Positions 1 to 13,109 are shown, counted from the first letter of the stretch. The stretch is DNA of 64,000 nt from Sipunculus nudus (GCA_026874595.1 CM049318.1:43688456-43752455), one strand, 5' to 3'. Notes: generated by a model from the sequence alone, not told the origin. Made by a program: numbers and translations.

Positions 1-1782
1 GCCACGGACTTAACAGGCCAGTGATAATCCCGAAGGCGCCTCCTGAAAAAGCGTCACAGGCGTGGAGGACCTTGCAGCACAAAAGAAATAGGGGCACCTA
101 ATGGGGAAATATCAAAATGATTAATTATTCAGCTGAATAGGGCATAATCCCGCAAAATAAAACAAACAAAAGAAGAGCACATCACCGATATGTCTGCCGA
201 ATTTGGAGTCAAATCAGAACGGAAGCAGGTAAACCATGGTCTAGAAAAAACCCAACTCCGTATTAATTATATAGATTTTCCTCATGAAGATAATATTTGG
301 ATGTATCACAGTGTATTTATACTAAAGAAATACCACAGATATGTCACAAATGGAGCATCACTTGTTATATATAAACTGACAGTCCTCTTTGACATATATA
401 CAATATACTTATATTATTAAATGCATGAGTCTTTGACTCCTAGTGTTAAAAGGAAGATTCTGGAAATTATGGCCACAGGTTGCCTTAACTGACAGAACAG
501 CACATTTTCTATAATAATGCACATATATAAAGTAAAACAGTTAATTTGCAGACACACACACACACCCTCACACACACAAACACATGTTTATATACAGTGG
601 CAGAAACATGGGGGGGGGGGGGGGGGCGTGCAACAACCTTTTTTCAGGATTTATAAACTAATTCATCTGGCCTGGACCCCCTATATTCTGGAGCAGGGGA
701 CCTTTTTATAGGCTTTCTTATTAGCCTTCCTTGGTTGGACCCTCCCCTTAACAAACCCTTGTTCGCCCAAGGGCATATATATATATATATGCACTTGTCC
801 CATCGCATCTTTAAAAGCAATACAAAAGATTTAGAACTTTCATCAATAATATCTATATCATACATGCATTTAAATTTCTTCTTGTACACACATCTTTCTT
901 CCCGTGTATAAACAAGAGGCTTCCTATTAAAAACATCAATATAAATGCAATAATTAATAATAATTTTTACTTCAGTTTTATTCAATAATTTTCTCAGTAT
1001 AATAAATTTTATTTAACATACATGATAAATGATAAACCACGTTGTGATATTCACACATCTGTGATTTTACTTGCCCTTCAATAATTTATTTTTTGGATAC
1101 TGGTATTGACACTTGTTTGATTATTATTATTATTAATTTAAATTATTTAGATGATTTGTCAAAACTAACTTTCAAAAGTTATAAAATCTTTGTTTGAGCA
1201 ATACATATTTAGCAGGACTTCCTTTATTGTTTATAAAGAATGAGTTCCCCCCCCCCCCCAAGACAGCATGTGTTGCTTTTACCTGTATGAAAGCAGCACT
1301 TTTTACGTTGTCATCTTTAATTTTTTGTTGAAACTGCACCCTAGGTCATAAACAAATATTTTAATAGCTGCTACTTTTTCAAATTTGTTCCACTCGACTT
1401 GAACAAGTTGTCCATTTTAACCAAACAATCAGGTGTCATGGCTGATGCGAGGGGTCAGCTGATTAGTTCTCTGACACTGGTCGTATCGAGCATAAACAGG
1501 CGCAAATTCATCACTTGCAATTCTCAGTTTAATATTAAAAACATCTCTGTAGCCTGCATTTGTACACTTTAAACCTAAGGGTGCGTTCTTGGTAAAATTA
1601 ATACTGTCTGAAGTCTGGTGCGATATATGGCTGAAGTGCCGGTTCCACGTGTATAAACAGCACCCTTTCTTGGTTTAATGTCCACCCTAGCAACCGTATC
1701 CAAGGTGGGCAGAGCTAACTCGTCCATGCCGTCACGTCAATTGGTGTATTACACAGTGTGAAAATGAGGAGGGCAGCTCTCT
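1..1782. other. AT-rich DNA without recognisable gene
   Basis: No open frame here resembles a known protein and the short frames have no codon structure worth reporting. The stretch contains a CA-rich run near 551-590, an uninterrupted 17-base G run (610-626), a short TA run (774-791) and a 13-base C run (1247-1259). I see no RNA gene or transposon terminus. Confidence 0.5.
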
Positions 1783-2110
1783 GGCCTTGACCTTTGCTCC
1801 TCTGACTTCAAACTAAATAGGGTTCTTCATCCACAGCTGGGTGAGCCACATGAGTAAGATGACACTGACAGGTGTTGGTCAAACGGTTGAACCTAAAATG
1901 GGTCCACAAGCTTTTTAGAGAAGTGGGCAGTGTGGCCGAGACCTTTGACCCTGTGACCTCAAAACGATAGGGTTTTTCTTCCAAAAGTGGGTGAGCCAGA
2001 TTTGTAAGATGAAAGGTTTTGGTCAAACAGTTTGGCTTATAATGGGTCAATAAGCTTTTTTAAGAAGTGGCCCTAGTGGCCGTGACCTTTGACTTGTGAC
2101 CTCAAAATCA
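1783..2110 (+). repeat. Tandem repeat, ~145-bp units, 'gacctttgac...tgacctc' family
   Basis: Two and a half diverged units begin at 1783, 1934 and 2078. Each starts with GGCC-GACCTTTG and a 'tgacctcaaa' block, then has 'gggtgagcca' and 'ggtcaaac.gtt', and ends in 'aagcttttt..agaagtgg'. Similar GACCTTTGAC-type repeats are dispersed in marine invertebrate genomes. The open frame on the reverse strand across 1808-2050 is only a product of the repeat. Confidence 0.6.
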
Positions 2111-2529
2111 ATTTTCATCTAATTAACACACAAGGTTTCAGGACTGTAGTGTTGCATTACTAATAAGGTTAGCAGAGAGAGCTGCACTGAATGACCTCCA
2201 GTGATAAAATGCCTGCTTGACAACACAAGGAAATATAATAAAAGCCTCCAAAAAAATCAATTACTAGCCTAATTTTAAAGCTTTTACTTTCAAATTTCAG
2301 ACTTTACCAGAATGAATCCTTATGAATACATGCTGCCAAAGTTAAATTCACAGTACTTGTAGTAAAACAAGTGACCCATGGGTCATGAAGCTCAGCCAAC
2401 TGACATGTTGACAATATGTCCTTGCACAGGCAACTAATTAAGATAATGAAGGTGGCATCATTGTTCATGCATCTTAGGTTTAGTTCATCAAGACCCATAA
2501 GCACGACAAATTTGATGACAATCCAACCA

Positions 2530-2905
2530 GCCTTTTTCTGAAAAATGTGGCAATTTGTGTGTATTTTGCATTATTTCTGGGGTGCTCAAACATACCCCAA
2601 AACTCTGAGAATATAGGTCACAGAGACAAAATTTCAGGTTCCTAGGGAGAACTTTTGAGGAACTCAAAGGATGTTAAGTAAGAAGTTTCTGGGCCAAATG
2701 GTTAAGATTTGTGCCCTACTTTGGTATCAACTTTTCAATTATTCTGAGGGGTACTTATAACCCCCATAGCTCAGAAAATATGGGTAACAGAGACCTAATT
2801 TCACGTTTCCAAGGAGCCTTTCATGGACCTGCCTGCATTTAAAGTTAGAAGATTCCAGGTCCAATGGTTATGATTTGTGCCCTGCTTTGGTATCAAATTT
2901 AAACT
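2530..2905 (+). repeat. ~339-bp repeat family, left fragment
   Basis: Two shortened copies of the family that forms the array at 4916-6640, with the landmarks 'ccccatagctcagaaaatat' and 'gtaacagagacctaattt'. The family stops at about 2905 ('tatcaaattt') and resumes at 4916 after the element at 2911-4915, so that element looks inserted into the array. Confidence 0.6.
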
Positions 2906-2910
2906 AGAAT

Positions 2911-4915
2911 ACGGGTAGTCGACAAGCGACTACGTGTATCCGCCTAAATCAGAGTGGAACGGGTGAAGTGAGGCATGGATTGAGTGGCAAGGGAAAATTG
3001 AGTGTTGCATATTAGCATGGATGTCTGCAGCCAAATTGTGTATGTAGGTTGCCCCCCATACCACAAAATCCAGAAAGCTGTCCAAGTTGTATACATATGC
3101 AAAATTTGAGGCATATAAGTCAAACCACTACATGTATATGAGTGATTTTAGAGTGTGGCAGACAAACAGATAGACGCTGAGCAAAAATGGTTGCAGGTGA
3201 CGCCACCAGTTTTGCGTATGATAAAGAGCTATGTGAGAACTATACACATGCAAAACTTTGGCCCAATCAGTCAAACGGTTCCCAAGATATGAGCTTGGAT
3301 GTCTGCTGCATAAACTAGAATGCAGGTGGCACCACCTGTCAGAAAATCAAGAGAGCTGTTGGGGATGTATAAACCTGCAAAATTTTAGGCAGATATGTCA
3401 AACCACTGCCGAGATATGAGTGATTTTATCCCATGGCAGACAAACAGACAGGAGCTGTGCAAAAATGGCTGCAGGTGGCGCCACCAGTTTTGCGTATGAT
3501 GAAAAGCTATGTGAGATCTATACACATGCAAAATTTTGGCCCAATCGGTCAAACAGTTCCCGAGATATGAGCTTGGATGTCTGCAGTGTAAACGTGAATG
3601 TAGGTGGCACCACCTGTCATAAAATCAGAAAAGCTATCCAGGATGTTTACGCATGCTGAATTTCAGGTGAATTAGTCTAGTCACTGCAGAGATATGAGTG
3701 ATTTTATCCCAAGGCAGACGAACAGATGGACACTGTGCAAACATGGTTGCAGGTGGCGCCACCATTTTTTGTGTATGTTATAAAGCTCTCCAAGGGCTAC
3801 ATTTGTGCAAAAAAATTTTCCTGATCGGTCAAACGGTTCCCGAGATATGAGCTTGGATGTCTGCAGCGTAAACGTGAATGTAGGTGGCGCCACCTGTCAT
3901 AAAATCAGAAAAGCTATCCAGGATGTGTACGCATGCCGAATTTCAGGTGAATTAGTCAAGTCACTGCAGAGATGAGTGATTTTAACCCAAGGCAGATGAA
4001 CAGATGGACACTGTGCAAACATGGTTGCAGGTGGTGCCACCATTTTTTGTGTATGTTATAAAGCTCTCCAAGGGCTACATTTGTGCAAAAAAATTTTCCT
4101 GATCGGTCAAACGGTTCCCGAGATATGAGCTTGGATGTCTGCAGCATAAACGTGAATGTAGGTGGCGCCACCTGTCATAAAATCAGAAAAGCTATCCAGG
4201 ATGTGTAAGCATGCCGAATTTCAGGTGAATTAGTCAAGTCACTGCAGAGATATGAGTGATTTTAACCCAAGGCAGACAAACAGATGGACATGGTGCAAAC
4301 ATGGTTGCAGGTGGTGCCACCATTTTTTGTGTATGTTATAAAGCTCTCCAAGGGCTACATTTGTGCAAAATAATTTTCCTGATCGGTCAAACAGTTCCCG
4401 AGATATGAGCTCCGATGTCTGCAGTGTAAACGTGAATGTAGGTGGCGCCACCTGTCATAAAATCAGAAAAGCTATCCAGGATGTTTACGCATGCCGAATT
4501 TCAGGTGAATTAGTCTAGTCACTGCAGAGATATGAGTGATTTTAACCCAAGGCAGACGAACAGATGGACACTGTGCAAACATGGTTGCAGGTGGCGCCAC
4601 CATTTTTTGTGTATGTTATAAAGCTCTCCAAGGGCTACATTTGTGTAAAAAATTTTCCTGATCGGTCAAACGGTTCCCGAGATACGTGGGTTTATGTGTG
4701 GAAACTGACGCACAAACGGACGCAGAGCGCAGAGGAAAGGTCAGAGGTCAAAACAAAATCGGGGCGCAGCAGTTCACATGTGACCTGAACATAATCCCGG
4801 GTTTCGTAAAATTCCGCCCAGCGGTTACGGAGGAGTTCTCCGGACACCTACGCGGCGGTGGCGGCGGCGTGCAGCTGAAAACATAGTATCCGCAAAACTC
4901 TGTTTTGGCGGATAC
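2911..4915 (+). mobile_element. Non-autonomous element with satellite core (pearl/Helitron-like candidate)
   Basis: Inserted within the ~339-bp repeat family. A 5' hairpin (GTAGTCG-acaa-CGACTAC type, 2915-2933) is followed by GTATCCGCCTAAATCAGAGT at 2936-2955. The far end reads, on the reverse strand from 4915, GTATCCGCCAAAACAGAGTT, a terminal inverted repeat of about 20 bp. The last 30 bases (4886-4915) also form a hairpin of their own. The core is a tandem array of 278-280-bp units. No protein is encoded. End hairpins, short inverted termini and a tandem core are the features described for bivalve 'pearl' elements and for non-autonomous Helentron relatives. That assignment is inference; a MITE with an expanded core is the alternative. 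Confidence 0.5.
3196..4601 (+). repeat. Satellite array, 278-280-bp dimer units with a palindrome in each half
   Basis: The 12-bp palindrome GGTGGCGCCACC, or a one- or two-base variant, occurs at 3196, 3325, 3474, 3603, 3752, 3883, 4030, 4161, 4310, 4441 and 4590. Spacing alternates strictly between 129-131 and 147-149 bp, so the unit is a dimer of two related half-units. One half carries 'cctgtcataaaatcagaaaa'; the other carries 'ccattttttgtgtatg' and 'aaagctctccaagggctaca'. Open frames on the reverse strand repeat with the same period and are artefacts of the satellite. Confidence 0.85.
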
Positions 4916-6640
4916 AATTATGCTGGGGGTGTTTATAAGCCCCATAGCTCAGAGAATATAGGTAACAGAGACCTAATTTAAAGTTTCCAAAAATAATGAA
5001 AAAAATGTGATAAATTTTTTTAGTCCAGTCCAGGTGGCACCATCAGTCTGCATGAACTCAGGAAACACTCCATGATGCATATGCATGCAAAGAATCATGC
5101 CGATCAATGAACTAGTTGTTTAGAAACTAGAGCTGTTGTATCAAATTTTTAGTTATTCCAGGGGGTACTTCAGAGCCCCATAGCCTGGACAATATGGATG
5201 ACAGAGACCTAATTTCAGGTTTCCATGGAGATTTTTTATGGACCTCCTGGGATGTCAAGAAAGAAGTTTCCAAGTCAAATGGTTATGATTGTGCCCTGTA
5301 AACAGACAACTACATCTTTTGAGGTCTCAAAAATAAAGATAAAAATGCGTAAAAATTCGAAAAAGTCCAGGTGGTGCCACCAGTCTGCAGGAACTGAGGA
5401 AACACTCCATGGTGCATAAGCATGCAAAGAATCATGCCAATCAATGCATTAGTTGTTCACATACTAGAGCTCATATCAAATTTTTAGTTATCCTGGGGGA
5501 TAATTCTGAGCCCCATAGCTCGGACAATATGGGTGACAGAGACCTAATTTTAGGTTTCCAAAGAGACTTTTTCATGGGCGCTCCTGCACGTCAAGAAACA
5601 AGATTCTAGGTCCAGTGATTACAATTTGTGCCCTCTTAACAGATAACCACATCTTTAAAGATCTCAAAAACAAAGAAAAAATAATAAAAAATTTTAAAAA
5701 ATCTAGATGGCACCACCAGTCTGCAGAAACTGATGAATCATTCCATGAAGAATATCCATGCAAAGAATCATGGTGATTAATGCATTAGTTTTTCAGATAC
5801 TTGAGCTTTTGTATCAAATTTGCATTAATCTGGGGGGGGGTACTTCGGAGATCCATAGCTTAATGAATATGAGTAACAGAGACCTAATTCCAAGTTTCCA
5901 AGGAGAATTTTTAATTGACCTCTCTTGATATAAAGTTAGAAGATTCCAGGGCCAGTGGTTACAATTTGTGCCCTGTTAACAGATGACCGCATCTTTAAAG
6001 GTCTCAAAAATAGAGAAAAAAAATCCTAAAATATCGAAACAATACAGGTGGCACCACCAGTTGCCAGAAACTGATGAAACATCCCATGATTAATATCCAT
6101 GCAAAGAATCATTGTGATCAATGCATTAGTTGTTCAGATACTTGAGCTTTTGTATCAAATTTTTCATTAATCTGAGGGGGAGTACTTCGGAGATCCATAG
6201 CTTGAAGAATATGGGTAACAGAGACCTAATTCCAGGTTAAATGGAGACTTTTAATAGACCTCTCTGGATGTAAAGTTAGAAGACTCCAGGTTCAGCAGTT
6301 TCCATTCGTGCCCTGTTAATAGATGAACGCATCTTTTAAGGTCTCAAAAATTGAGGGGAAAAAAATTGTAAAAAATCAAAAATACAGGTGGCGCCACCAA
6401 TCTGCAGAAACTGATGAAACACTCAATGATCAATATCCATGCAAAGAATCATGGTGATCAATGCATTATTTGTTCAGATACTTGAGTTTTGTATCAAATT
6501 TTTTATTATTCTGGGGGGTACTTCAGAGCCCCATAGCTCAGAGAATATGGGTAACAGAGATTTTTCATGGTCCTCTCTGGATGTAAAGTAAGAAGATTCC
6601 AGGTCCAGTGGTTACAATTTGTGCCCTGTTAACTGACAGA
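4916..6640 (+). repeat. Tandem array, ~339-bp units (about five)
   Basis: Unit landmarks ('ctggggggtactt', then 'ccatagct', 'gtaacagagacctaattt', 'gtgccctgttaacagat' and 'caggtggcaccaccagtctg') recur with 333-342-bp spacing. The 'ctggggg' block is at 4923, 5159, 5491, 5830, 6172 and 6511; the first spacing is shorter, so the first unit is incomplete. Each unit has one copy of the GGTGGCACCACC-type palindrome (5033, 5370, 5706, 6047, 6387). No coding content. Confidence 0.8.
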
Positions 6641-6727
6641 CGGCCAGACGGCCGAATGGCCAGACAGACAACGGACAAAGAGTGATTGCTATAGCTCAGA
6701 TGACTTACAGTCAGCTGAGCTTAAAAT
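6630..6727 (+). repeat. Repeat tail: GACAGACGGCCAGAC stretch plus AGCTCAG/CTGAGCT hairpin
   Basis: After the last ~339-bp unit comes a 'gacagacggccagacggc' stretch and then a hairpin at 6692-6721, AGCTCAG...CTGAGCT, whose arms can pair over about 13 bp. The same ending closes two other repeats in this window, at about 7240-7320 and 9030-9110. It therefore behaves like a shared 3' terminus of several dispersed repeat families. Confidence 0.6.
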
Positions 6728-7325
6728 GTGCCATGCTTAAAATAGGGCCAAATTTAAGGTACTGTTTTAATAATTATGCTAATAACTTAAAAAATGTACA
6801 AAATTCTTATCTGATTTCTGGTAAATAATTAAATCTTGATTAAATTTAGATATATCCTTGGGAAAAATACTCTAGCTTTAGCAATTATCATGTTAGGGAA
6901 GTAAACATATTTCCTGATTTTTGACAAAGTGCAATATGTTTGAGCCCATAACTTCAACAATTTACGCAATATTGACCTAATTAATTGCATTTACATAGGA
7001 AATATAAGCAGGAATGGTTATATATCAAACATGACTACAATAAATCCAGTGGTTTTCATAGTGGGCAGTTTTGAAAAGTAACAATAGGTTTTAACTGGGA
7101 ATCAGAGGTTATTGCTTAATTTCTCAAAGGAACAAATTCACAGTGACCCAGTTTTCTGTAAGGTAGGAGATTTTTGGGGATATCTAACTGTATGCCAAAT
7201 TTCGGATATGTATGTCTAATGGTTTCAACAAGTGCCCTGTTAAAGGACGTCCGGACAGACAGACAACAGACAAAGGACCAAGACTACAGCTCAGATGACT
7301 TATAAGTCAGTTGGGCTAAAAAGTA
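6728..7325 (+). repeat. Dispersed ~590-bp repeat, copy 1
   Basis: Non-coding sequence that aligns along its length with 8530-9112. Shared landmarks are 'ataggaaatata.gcaggaat', 'ccagtggttttc', 'gtaacaataggttt', 'gaggaacaaa' and the terminal 'gctcagatgacttataagtc'. It ends in the same GACAGACAGAC and hairpin tail as its neighbours. Confidence 0.6.
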
Positions 7326-7730
7326 TTCATAATTATTAACTGTTTAAAAACAGGCAGATAGATGGAAAAACAAAGCAAATTCCAATGCCACTGAGGTAGG
7401 TATTAATGAACAAATGTTTGCATTAGATCCTCATTTTTTATTTCATCAATTTTTTTTCAAGTTTATAAATTGCACTATAGATTTACCATACAACATTTAT
7501 ATCTGAATATTTAATTTGATTCACAATTCTAATTTGCATCAGAATCTATATATAGCTAATTTGGTCATGTGACATCACATTATGCATACAGATGTATTAA
7601 TTTCTTTATAAAATATATTTTTTGAATTTACAAAACAATACATATCTGAAAACAACACTTGATTGAAAAATAGAGAAAACACATGACCCAAGTGTCATGA
7701 CGCTTAGCTGCCATGCACATTACATACAAA

Positions 7731-8327
7731 TGTCTATTTTGCCAGTACAATAATGACACCCACTATAACTTTTATGTGTCATAAATAAAAAAGCTTACAT
7801 TGGGCCACTCTTTAGTTAGAGGAGTTCAGGGTTCCTGCACCTCTTGGCAAAGCAAATTTAAGACTTTTTAAGACCAGCTGACAGAAAATTTAAGACCCTT
7901 TTATACACAGAATTCTTTTATGGCCCTACCATGGTTTAAAACTACTGAAAAACTCCTGACTTTTGTAGGGCCTTCATTTATTAGTAAAGGAGTCCTGAGA
8001 ATCTACGGAGATCTTTCTTCGACAAGTTACTGCGGCTTGAAGTTTTTGAACTTCTCGTGAACTGTCTCAAGCTTAAGTTCAATCACTGAACTGTTTGTGC
8101 ACATTCATTATATAAGGGTGGGTAAAATCAAATTTAAGACCTTTTTAAGACCTATGTCAGGATTCCTGGCATTATTAAAACCTTTTCAAGGCCTTAAAAA
8201 TGCAAAATAAAAAACACTTTCTTAAAAAAACTCCTCTAACGAAATGAGTGGCCCAATGTAAGCTTTTAAATGTATATAACACAATCAAAGTTAGTTTTTG
8301 TCTTTATTGTACTGGCAAAATAGACAC
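7731..8327. repeat. Inverted repeat, ~96-bp arms around ~400 bp with hAT-like motif
   Basis: Arms at 7731-7826 and 8229-8327 are imperfect reverse complements; both contain 'tgtctattttgccagtacaa' and 'aagcttacattgggccact' or their complements. Inside, 'cagggttcctgcacctcttg' followed by 'aaatttaagactttttaaga', and a related block from about 8131 ending in 'aggattcctggc', resemble the ends of non-autonomous hAT elements. A clean hAT terminus pair with target duplication is not visible, so family assignment is weak. Confidence 0.5.
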
Positions 8328-8529
8328 TTGTGTGTAATAGGCTATATGACCGGTACCAGCAAAATAGCTTGCTGGGCTATAGCCACTATGTTATTTAAAT
8401 AACATGGTCCTCTAAAGCTTGGATAAGAGCTGCAATTTAAGATCAACTGCTTTAAGATTTCAAATATAAAAGCTTAAAACCTTATCAGCCCATCATGTGA
8501 AAATTAAATCAACGGTGCTTCATAAAAAA

Positions 8530-9112
8530 GTTCCCAGTTTAAAGTTGGGCAAATTAAAGGTAATGACTTTACATTAATGAAAATAACTTACAAAATTTTG
8601 ATCTATCTTTTGGTATACAACTAAAACTAAATTAAATATTGTTATACGCTTGAAATGGGCTCTTTAGCTTCAACAGCTATCATGTTATTAAAGTGATATC
8701 TATCCTGTTTTTGACAAATGCATTATGTTAGGGCCCATAACTACTACATCTTACACAAAATTCGCCTAATTTCTGGCATATATATAGGAAATACATGCAG
8801 GAATTATACCAAACTTGAACAAAACAGCACCAGTGGTTTTCTTGGTGGGCAGTCCTGAAGTGTAACAATAGGTTTTTCATGGAAAATGGTCAGAGGTTTT
8901 TCCTTAATATCTTGGAGGAACAAAGTCGCAGTGACTCATTTGCTGGTTTGGTAGATCTTGGGGACACCTAACATTATTCCAATTTTCAGAATTGTAGGTC
9001 AAACAGTTATAAAACATGCCAAATTAATGGACAGATGAATGGACAGACAGACAGCCTACCAACAAGAGACCATTGCTATAGCTCAGTTGACTTATAGTTT
9101 AAAATGTAAATA
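8530..9112 (+). repeat. Dispersed ~590-bp repeat, copy 2
   Basis: Second, diverged direct copy of the repeat at 6728-7325, ending in 'gctatagctcagttgactta'. The downstream arm of the terminal hairpin is decayed here. Non-coding. Confidence 0.6.
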
Positions 9113-10306
9113 TTATTCCTTTAATTATTATGTCATTTGAGCAAAAAAATACTAATCCATAATAGGAATAAACAATAAAATAATTAATAACCTATAAATA
9201 TGTTTGTTACATGCATTGAGTATCTTACAGACATATAATGATTCTTAAGAATATAAAGTCATCATATATCTTTAATTTTATTCTAAATACAGAGCAGAAG
9301 GAAGCTTATTATAATTTAGAATTAAAACATGTGTATTTTAATACACATTTATTATAAATTACACTATAACACACAGATATGTTATGATTTTTCTGTCTGC
9401 TGACATAAGAGTATGGCATCCAGTTTTGACGCCCTGCTTAATAGCCGACATGGCCCCCGTTTTGGCATCCGTTATCCGACTTGCGACATCTGGGTTTTAG
9501 TCCCTACCTACCCTGTGTCTAGAAGGGCGATAATTGATTAACATATGAACTGTTTGAACTAAACATTCTTAAGTAACTGCTTATTTATTTTCAGATTGGT
9601 GATAACAAGATAAAGACGTAACATGAAACACTTTAACATGAAATAATACATATATATACTTCACCTATATTGGTATAGGGCGGCACTTTACTTGAGCTTC
9701 GCAACTAGGCCAACTGTTTCAACCTCCGCGCAGAGTTAAGGTCTACTGTGTATAATAAATAAACCCTGCTGGCACTGACGGACTTCACCATGTTTGACCT
9801 GACATTCGACTTTTCACTCATGGGTTTCACTTTATCATGGAATGTAACCTAGCTATATGTGAAACTTAGAAGAAAATATTTAGGTGAACCCATGGTTCAG
9901 AACTATCTGAATGGTTTTATTCAGCTGATGTCTTGTAAAAATAGTTATACCATTAATAATCTAGCTATGTATATATTCTACTCCTTTAGAAAAAATATAC
10001 ATTGATCAAGTTGTTTGTGTAACTGCTACATCAGTGTGTGAGATTTATACTATTGGTTGAATTATTGTATGTTTTATAATCATTTTGTTTCACTACAAAG
10101 TTTACATGTATTTGATGATAATTATATTGCTTCATATAAATTAGGCCTACTATTGTATGAGCAACACTTCAGATATGCCACATGTACATGAATATATCAG
10201 TTTACGCCACAACGTATGTGTCGCATGGATTATGGTAAAACATGGGTGTTATGTTTTACCTGTAGAGGGCAGCACGGTGTACAGGTTGTCGTAGCATGGG
10301 TTCATG
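9113..10306. other. AT-rich interval without recognisable feature
   Basis: No coding similarity, RNA gene, terminal repeat or tandem array was seen. Base composition matches the surrounding non-coding DNA. Confidence 0.4.
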
Positions 10307-10313
10307 CAGGCCC

Positions 10314-10392
10314 GGCTATCCGCTTCCCAGTTATCCGCTTCCCAAATATCTGCTCACCAAATATCCGGGTCCCCAGATATCCGTGTGTGAGC
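10314..10392 (+). repeat. Minisatellite, five ~16-bp units near the LTR start
   Basis: Degenerate repeats of 'tatccgcttcccaa' type: gctatccgcttccca, gttatccgcttccca, aatatctgctcacca, aatatccgggtcccca, gatatccgtgtgtgag. The same five units are present inverted at about 35562-35636 in LTR copy B. Confidence 0.75.
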
Positions 10393-10424
10393 GTTAACGG
10401 TCGAAAATGACCCTGTACGGTTCA

Positions 10425-11762
10425 TATATGCAACGGTCATGGAAAAGAAGATGTAGGAAGACATCAAGCAACATTTAAATACAGGAGCTACCGGTTTTTA
10501 AGCATTTTTGACCAGATCGCGACATCGCTGTCGAGGCTGGTGTCCTGAATTGGGTCAGCGGATTACCGCATGTGTGCGATCACTGAACCGCGACGCTCCA
10601 AGCGAACTTGTGTATGTGAGGCCCTCCCGGCCTTAGTTAGAACACTGCTTTTATTAAATTATTATTAATCTTACGTTTTTGTGTCAGCTTTAAATTCATT
10701 CTTGCAGGTTTTTATTAAGTTACCCCGAGCGATTGTTTTTGCATCATTCATGACATATATGTTGACGGACGGACAAAAAAACTAGTTTTAAATATGTTGT
10801 CATTAAGGTGATTATATGAGATTATACATATTCCTTAACAATATTTTTTACGTTTAAATGTTAGCTTGGATGTTTTCATCACGTTAACCTGGGGAAACCC
10901 CGCTTGCGTGATATAATTAAGCTGTTTCGTGCAGTCGAAAACCGCTCCGCCGCGAAAAGGTTCTCTTTAAGTGTAATAAAATCATTCATGCACCCTTGAT
11001 CATGTTACCTTGATTTAATCATTAAGGCAAGTACACCCGTAATTATCTAAATAAACATTACAACATCTGCATTCTCTCATCCTCTCTCTCTATTTGTGAT
11101 TATGAAATGAATTATACAATATTACACTATACTTACATATAACTTTATCGGACAAAATAATGTTATTAAGTGAGACAAGTCAGGGATCCATTATAATTAA
11201 TTTAACTCTCTTTCCGTCTCTCTCTCAATATATATCTCATTCTATCTCTCATTCTCTCGCTTTTTCATTCATTCATTCATTCATTCATTCATTCATTCTC
11301 TCTCATCATATACATCGTTATCGGGCAATCATATACATCGTTATCGGACAAAATAAAGTTATTAAATGAAACAAGTCTGGGATTCATGAAAATTAAACTC
11401 ATTTTTAATTAATAAATTCATTCATTCATTCATTTATTCGGTCTTTCTTTCTTTCTCGTTCCTTTATTTTATCTCTCCTTTATCTTCTCTCTCCATCTGT
11501 GTTTATGAGTCTAATTATGCAATATTAGACGACTTACATATACCGTTATCGGACAAATCTAATTTGTTAAATGAAACAGGTCATGGGAACCATGAAAATT
11601 AAATTAACGATCTCTTTCCGTCTCTCTCCCATCCTTGTTCTCATTTTTTCGTTTTATCTCTCATTCAACCTCTCATTCCTTCATTTATTCTTTCTCTCCA
11701 TATATATCGTTATCGGAAAAAGTTATTAAATAAGATCCATCAAAATTGAATGAACTCTCTCT

Positions 11763-11816
<54 letters not shown>

Positions 11817-11894
11817 CTTTCTTTTTCCCTCTCATTCATTCATTCATTCATTCATTCATTCAATCATTAATTCATTCTTCCCTTCTCGCTCTCT

Positions 11895-11960
<66 letters not shown>

Positions 11961-12162
11961 TTATCGGACAAAATAATGTTATTAAATGAGACAAGTCTGG
12001 GATCAATTAAAAAAATTAAAATAACACTCTTTCCGTCTCATTATTTCTCTCTTCCTCTCTATCTCTCATTCATTCATGCACTCTTTTCTCTCGTTATATG
12101 AGAAAATAAAGATATTAAATGAGACAAGTCTGGGATTCATGAAAATGAAATTAACTCCCCCC

Positions 12163-12207
<45 letters not shown>

Positions 12208-13066
12208 TGTGCTGAAAAATAAAGAAAGTACCACAGAAGAAATTAGAAGATATCACTCTTTACTTGACCCTTTTGAGCCAGCATGCATAAACATGAAATA
12301 TTTGCAACATAGGCCTTAGTACACTTGCGTAAACTGATATTGTCATTTGCAACATATAAAGACAAAGCTACCTTGCGATCCCAACTCAGAGAAAGAATGA
12401 AATAATGAATGAATGAATGAGATAGAGGAGAAAGAATTAGAGAAAGAAGAAAGAATGAGAGAAAGAGTTAAATTAATTAAAATGGATCCCAGACTTGTCT
12501 CATTTAATAACTTTATTTTGTCCGATGATATATATTTGGCGAGAGAGAGAGATATAGTTAAATTAATTTTAATGGTTAAATTTTTAATGGTTAATAACTA
12601 TATTTTGTCTGATAACGATATATTTAGCGAGAAAAACAGGAAGAAAGATTGGAAGAATAAATTAATGAATGAATTAATGAGAGAGAGAGAGAAAGAATAA
12701 TAGAAAGAATGAGAGAGAGAGCTAATTTAATTTTCATGGATCCAAGACTTTTCTTATTTAATTACCTATTTTGTTCGATAACGATATATGTAAGGAGTTT
12801 AATATTGCAAAATCAATTTCATATACAGAGAGGGAGAGATAGAAAGAATGAATGAGAGAAAGAAAGAAAAGAAAAGAAAGAAAGAAAAAATGGATGAAGG
12901 AATGAGAGAGATTGCATGAATGAGAGAGATAAAAAGAAAAAAATGAGAGTCAGAATAAGAGGGAAAAGACGGAAAGAGAGAGTTAATTTAATTTTCATGG
13001 ATCCTATATGTCTTGTTTCATTTAATAACTTTATTTTGTAATATCATATAATGCATTTCATATTCA

Positions 13067-13109
<43 letters not shown>

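Noticed and set aside
3681-4451. Three near-identical ~70-codon reverse-strand open frames starting MAPPTFTF
   Set aside because: They recur with the satellite period and start at the complement of the GGTGGCGCCACC palindrome; they are products of the tandem repeat.
11746-11989. Open frames of Ser-Leu and Ile-Tyr repeats (also 34414-34635)
   Set aside because: Direct translation of (TC)n and (TA)n microsatellites.
11140-13060. CRISPR-like repeat and spacer layout
   Set aside because: The spacers are microsatellites, the copies face both directions, and the surroundings are eukaryotic retroelements; no cas-like genes.
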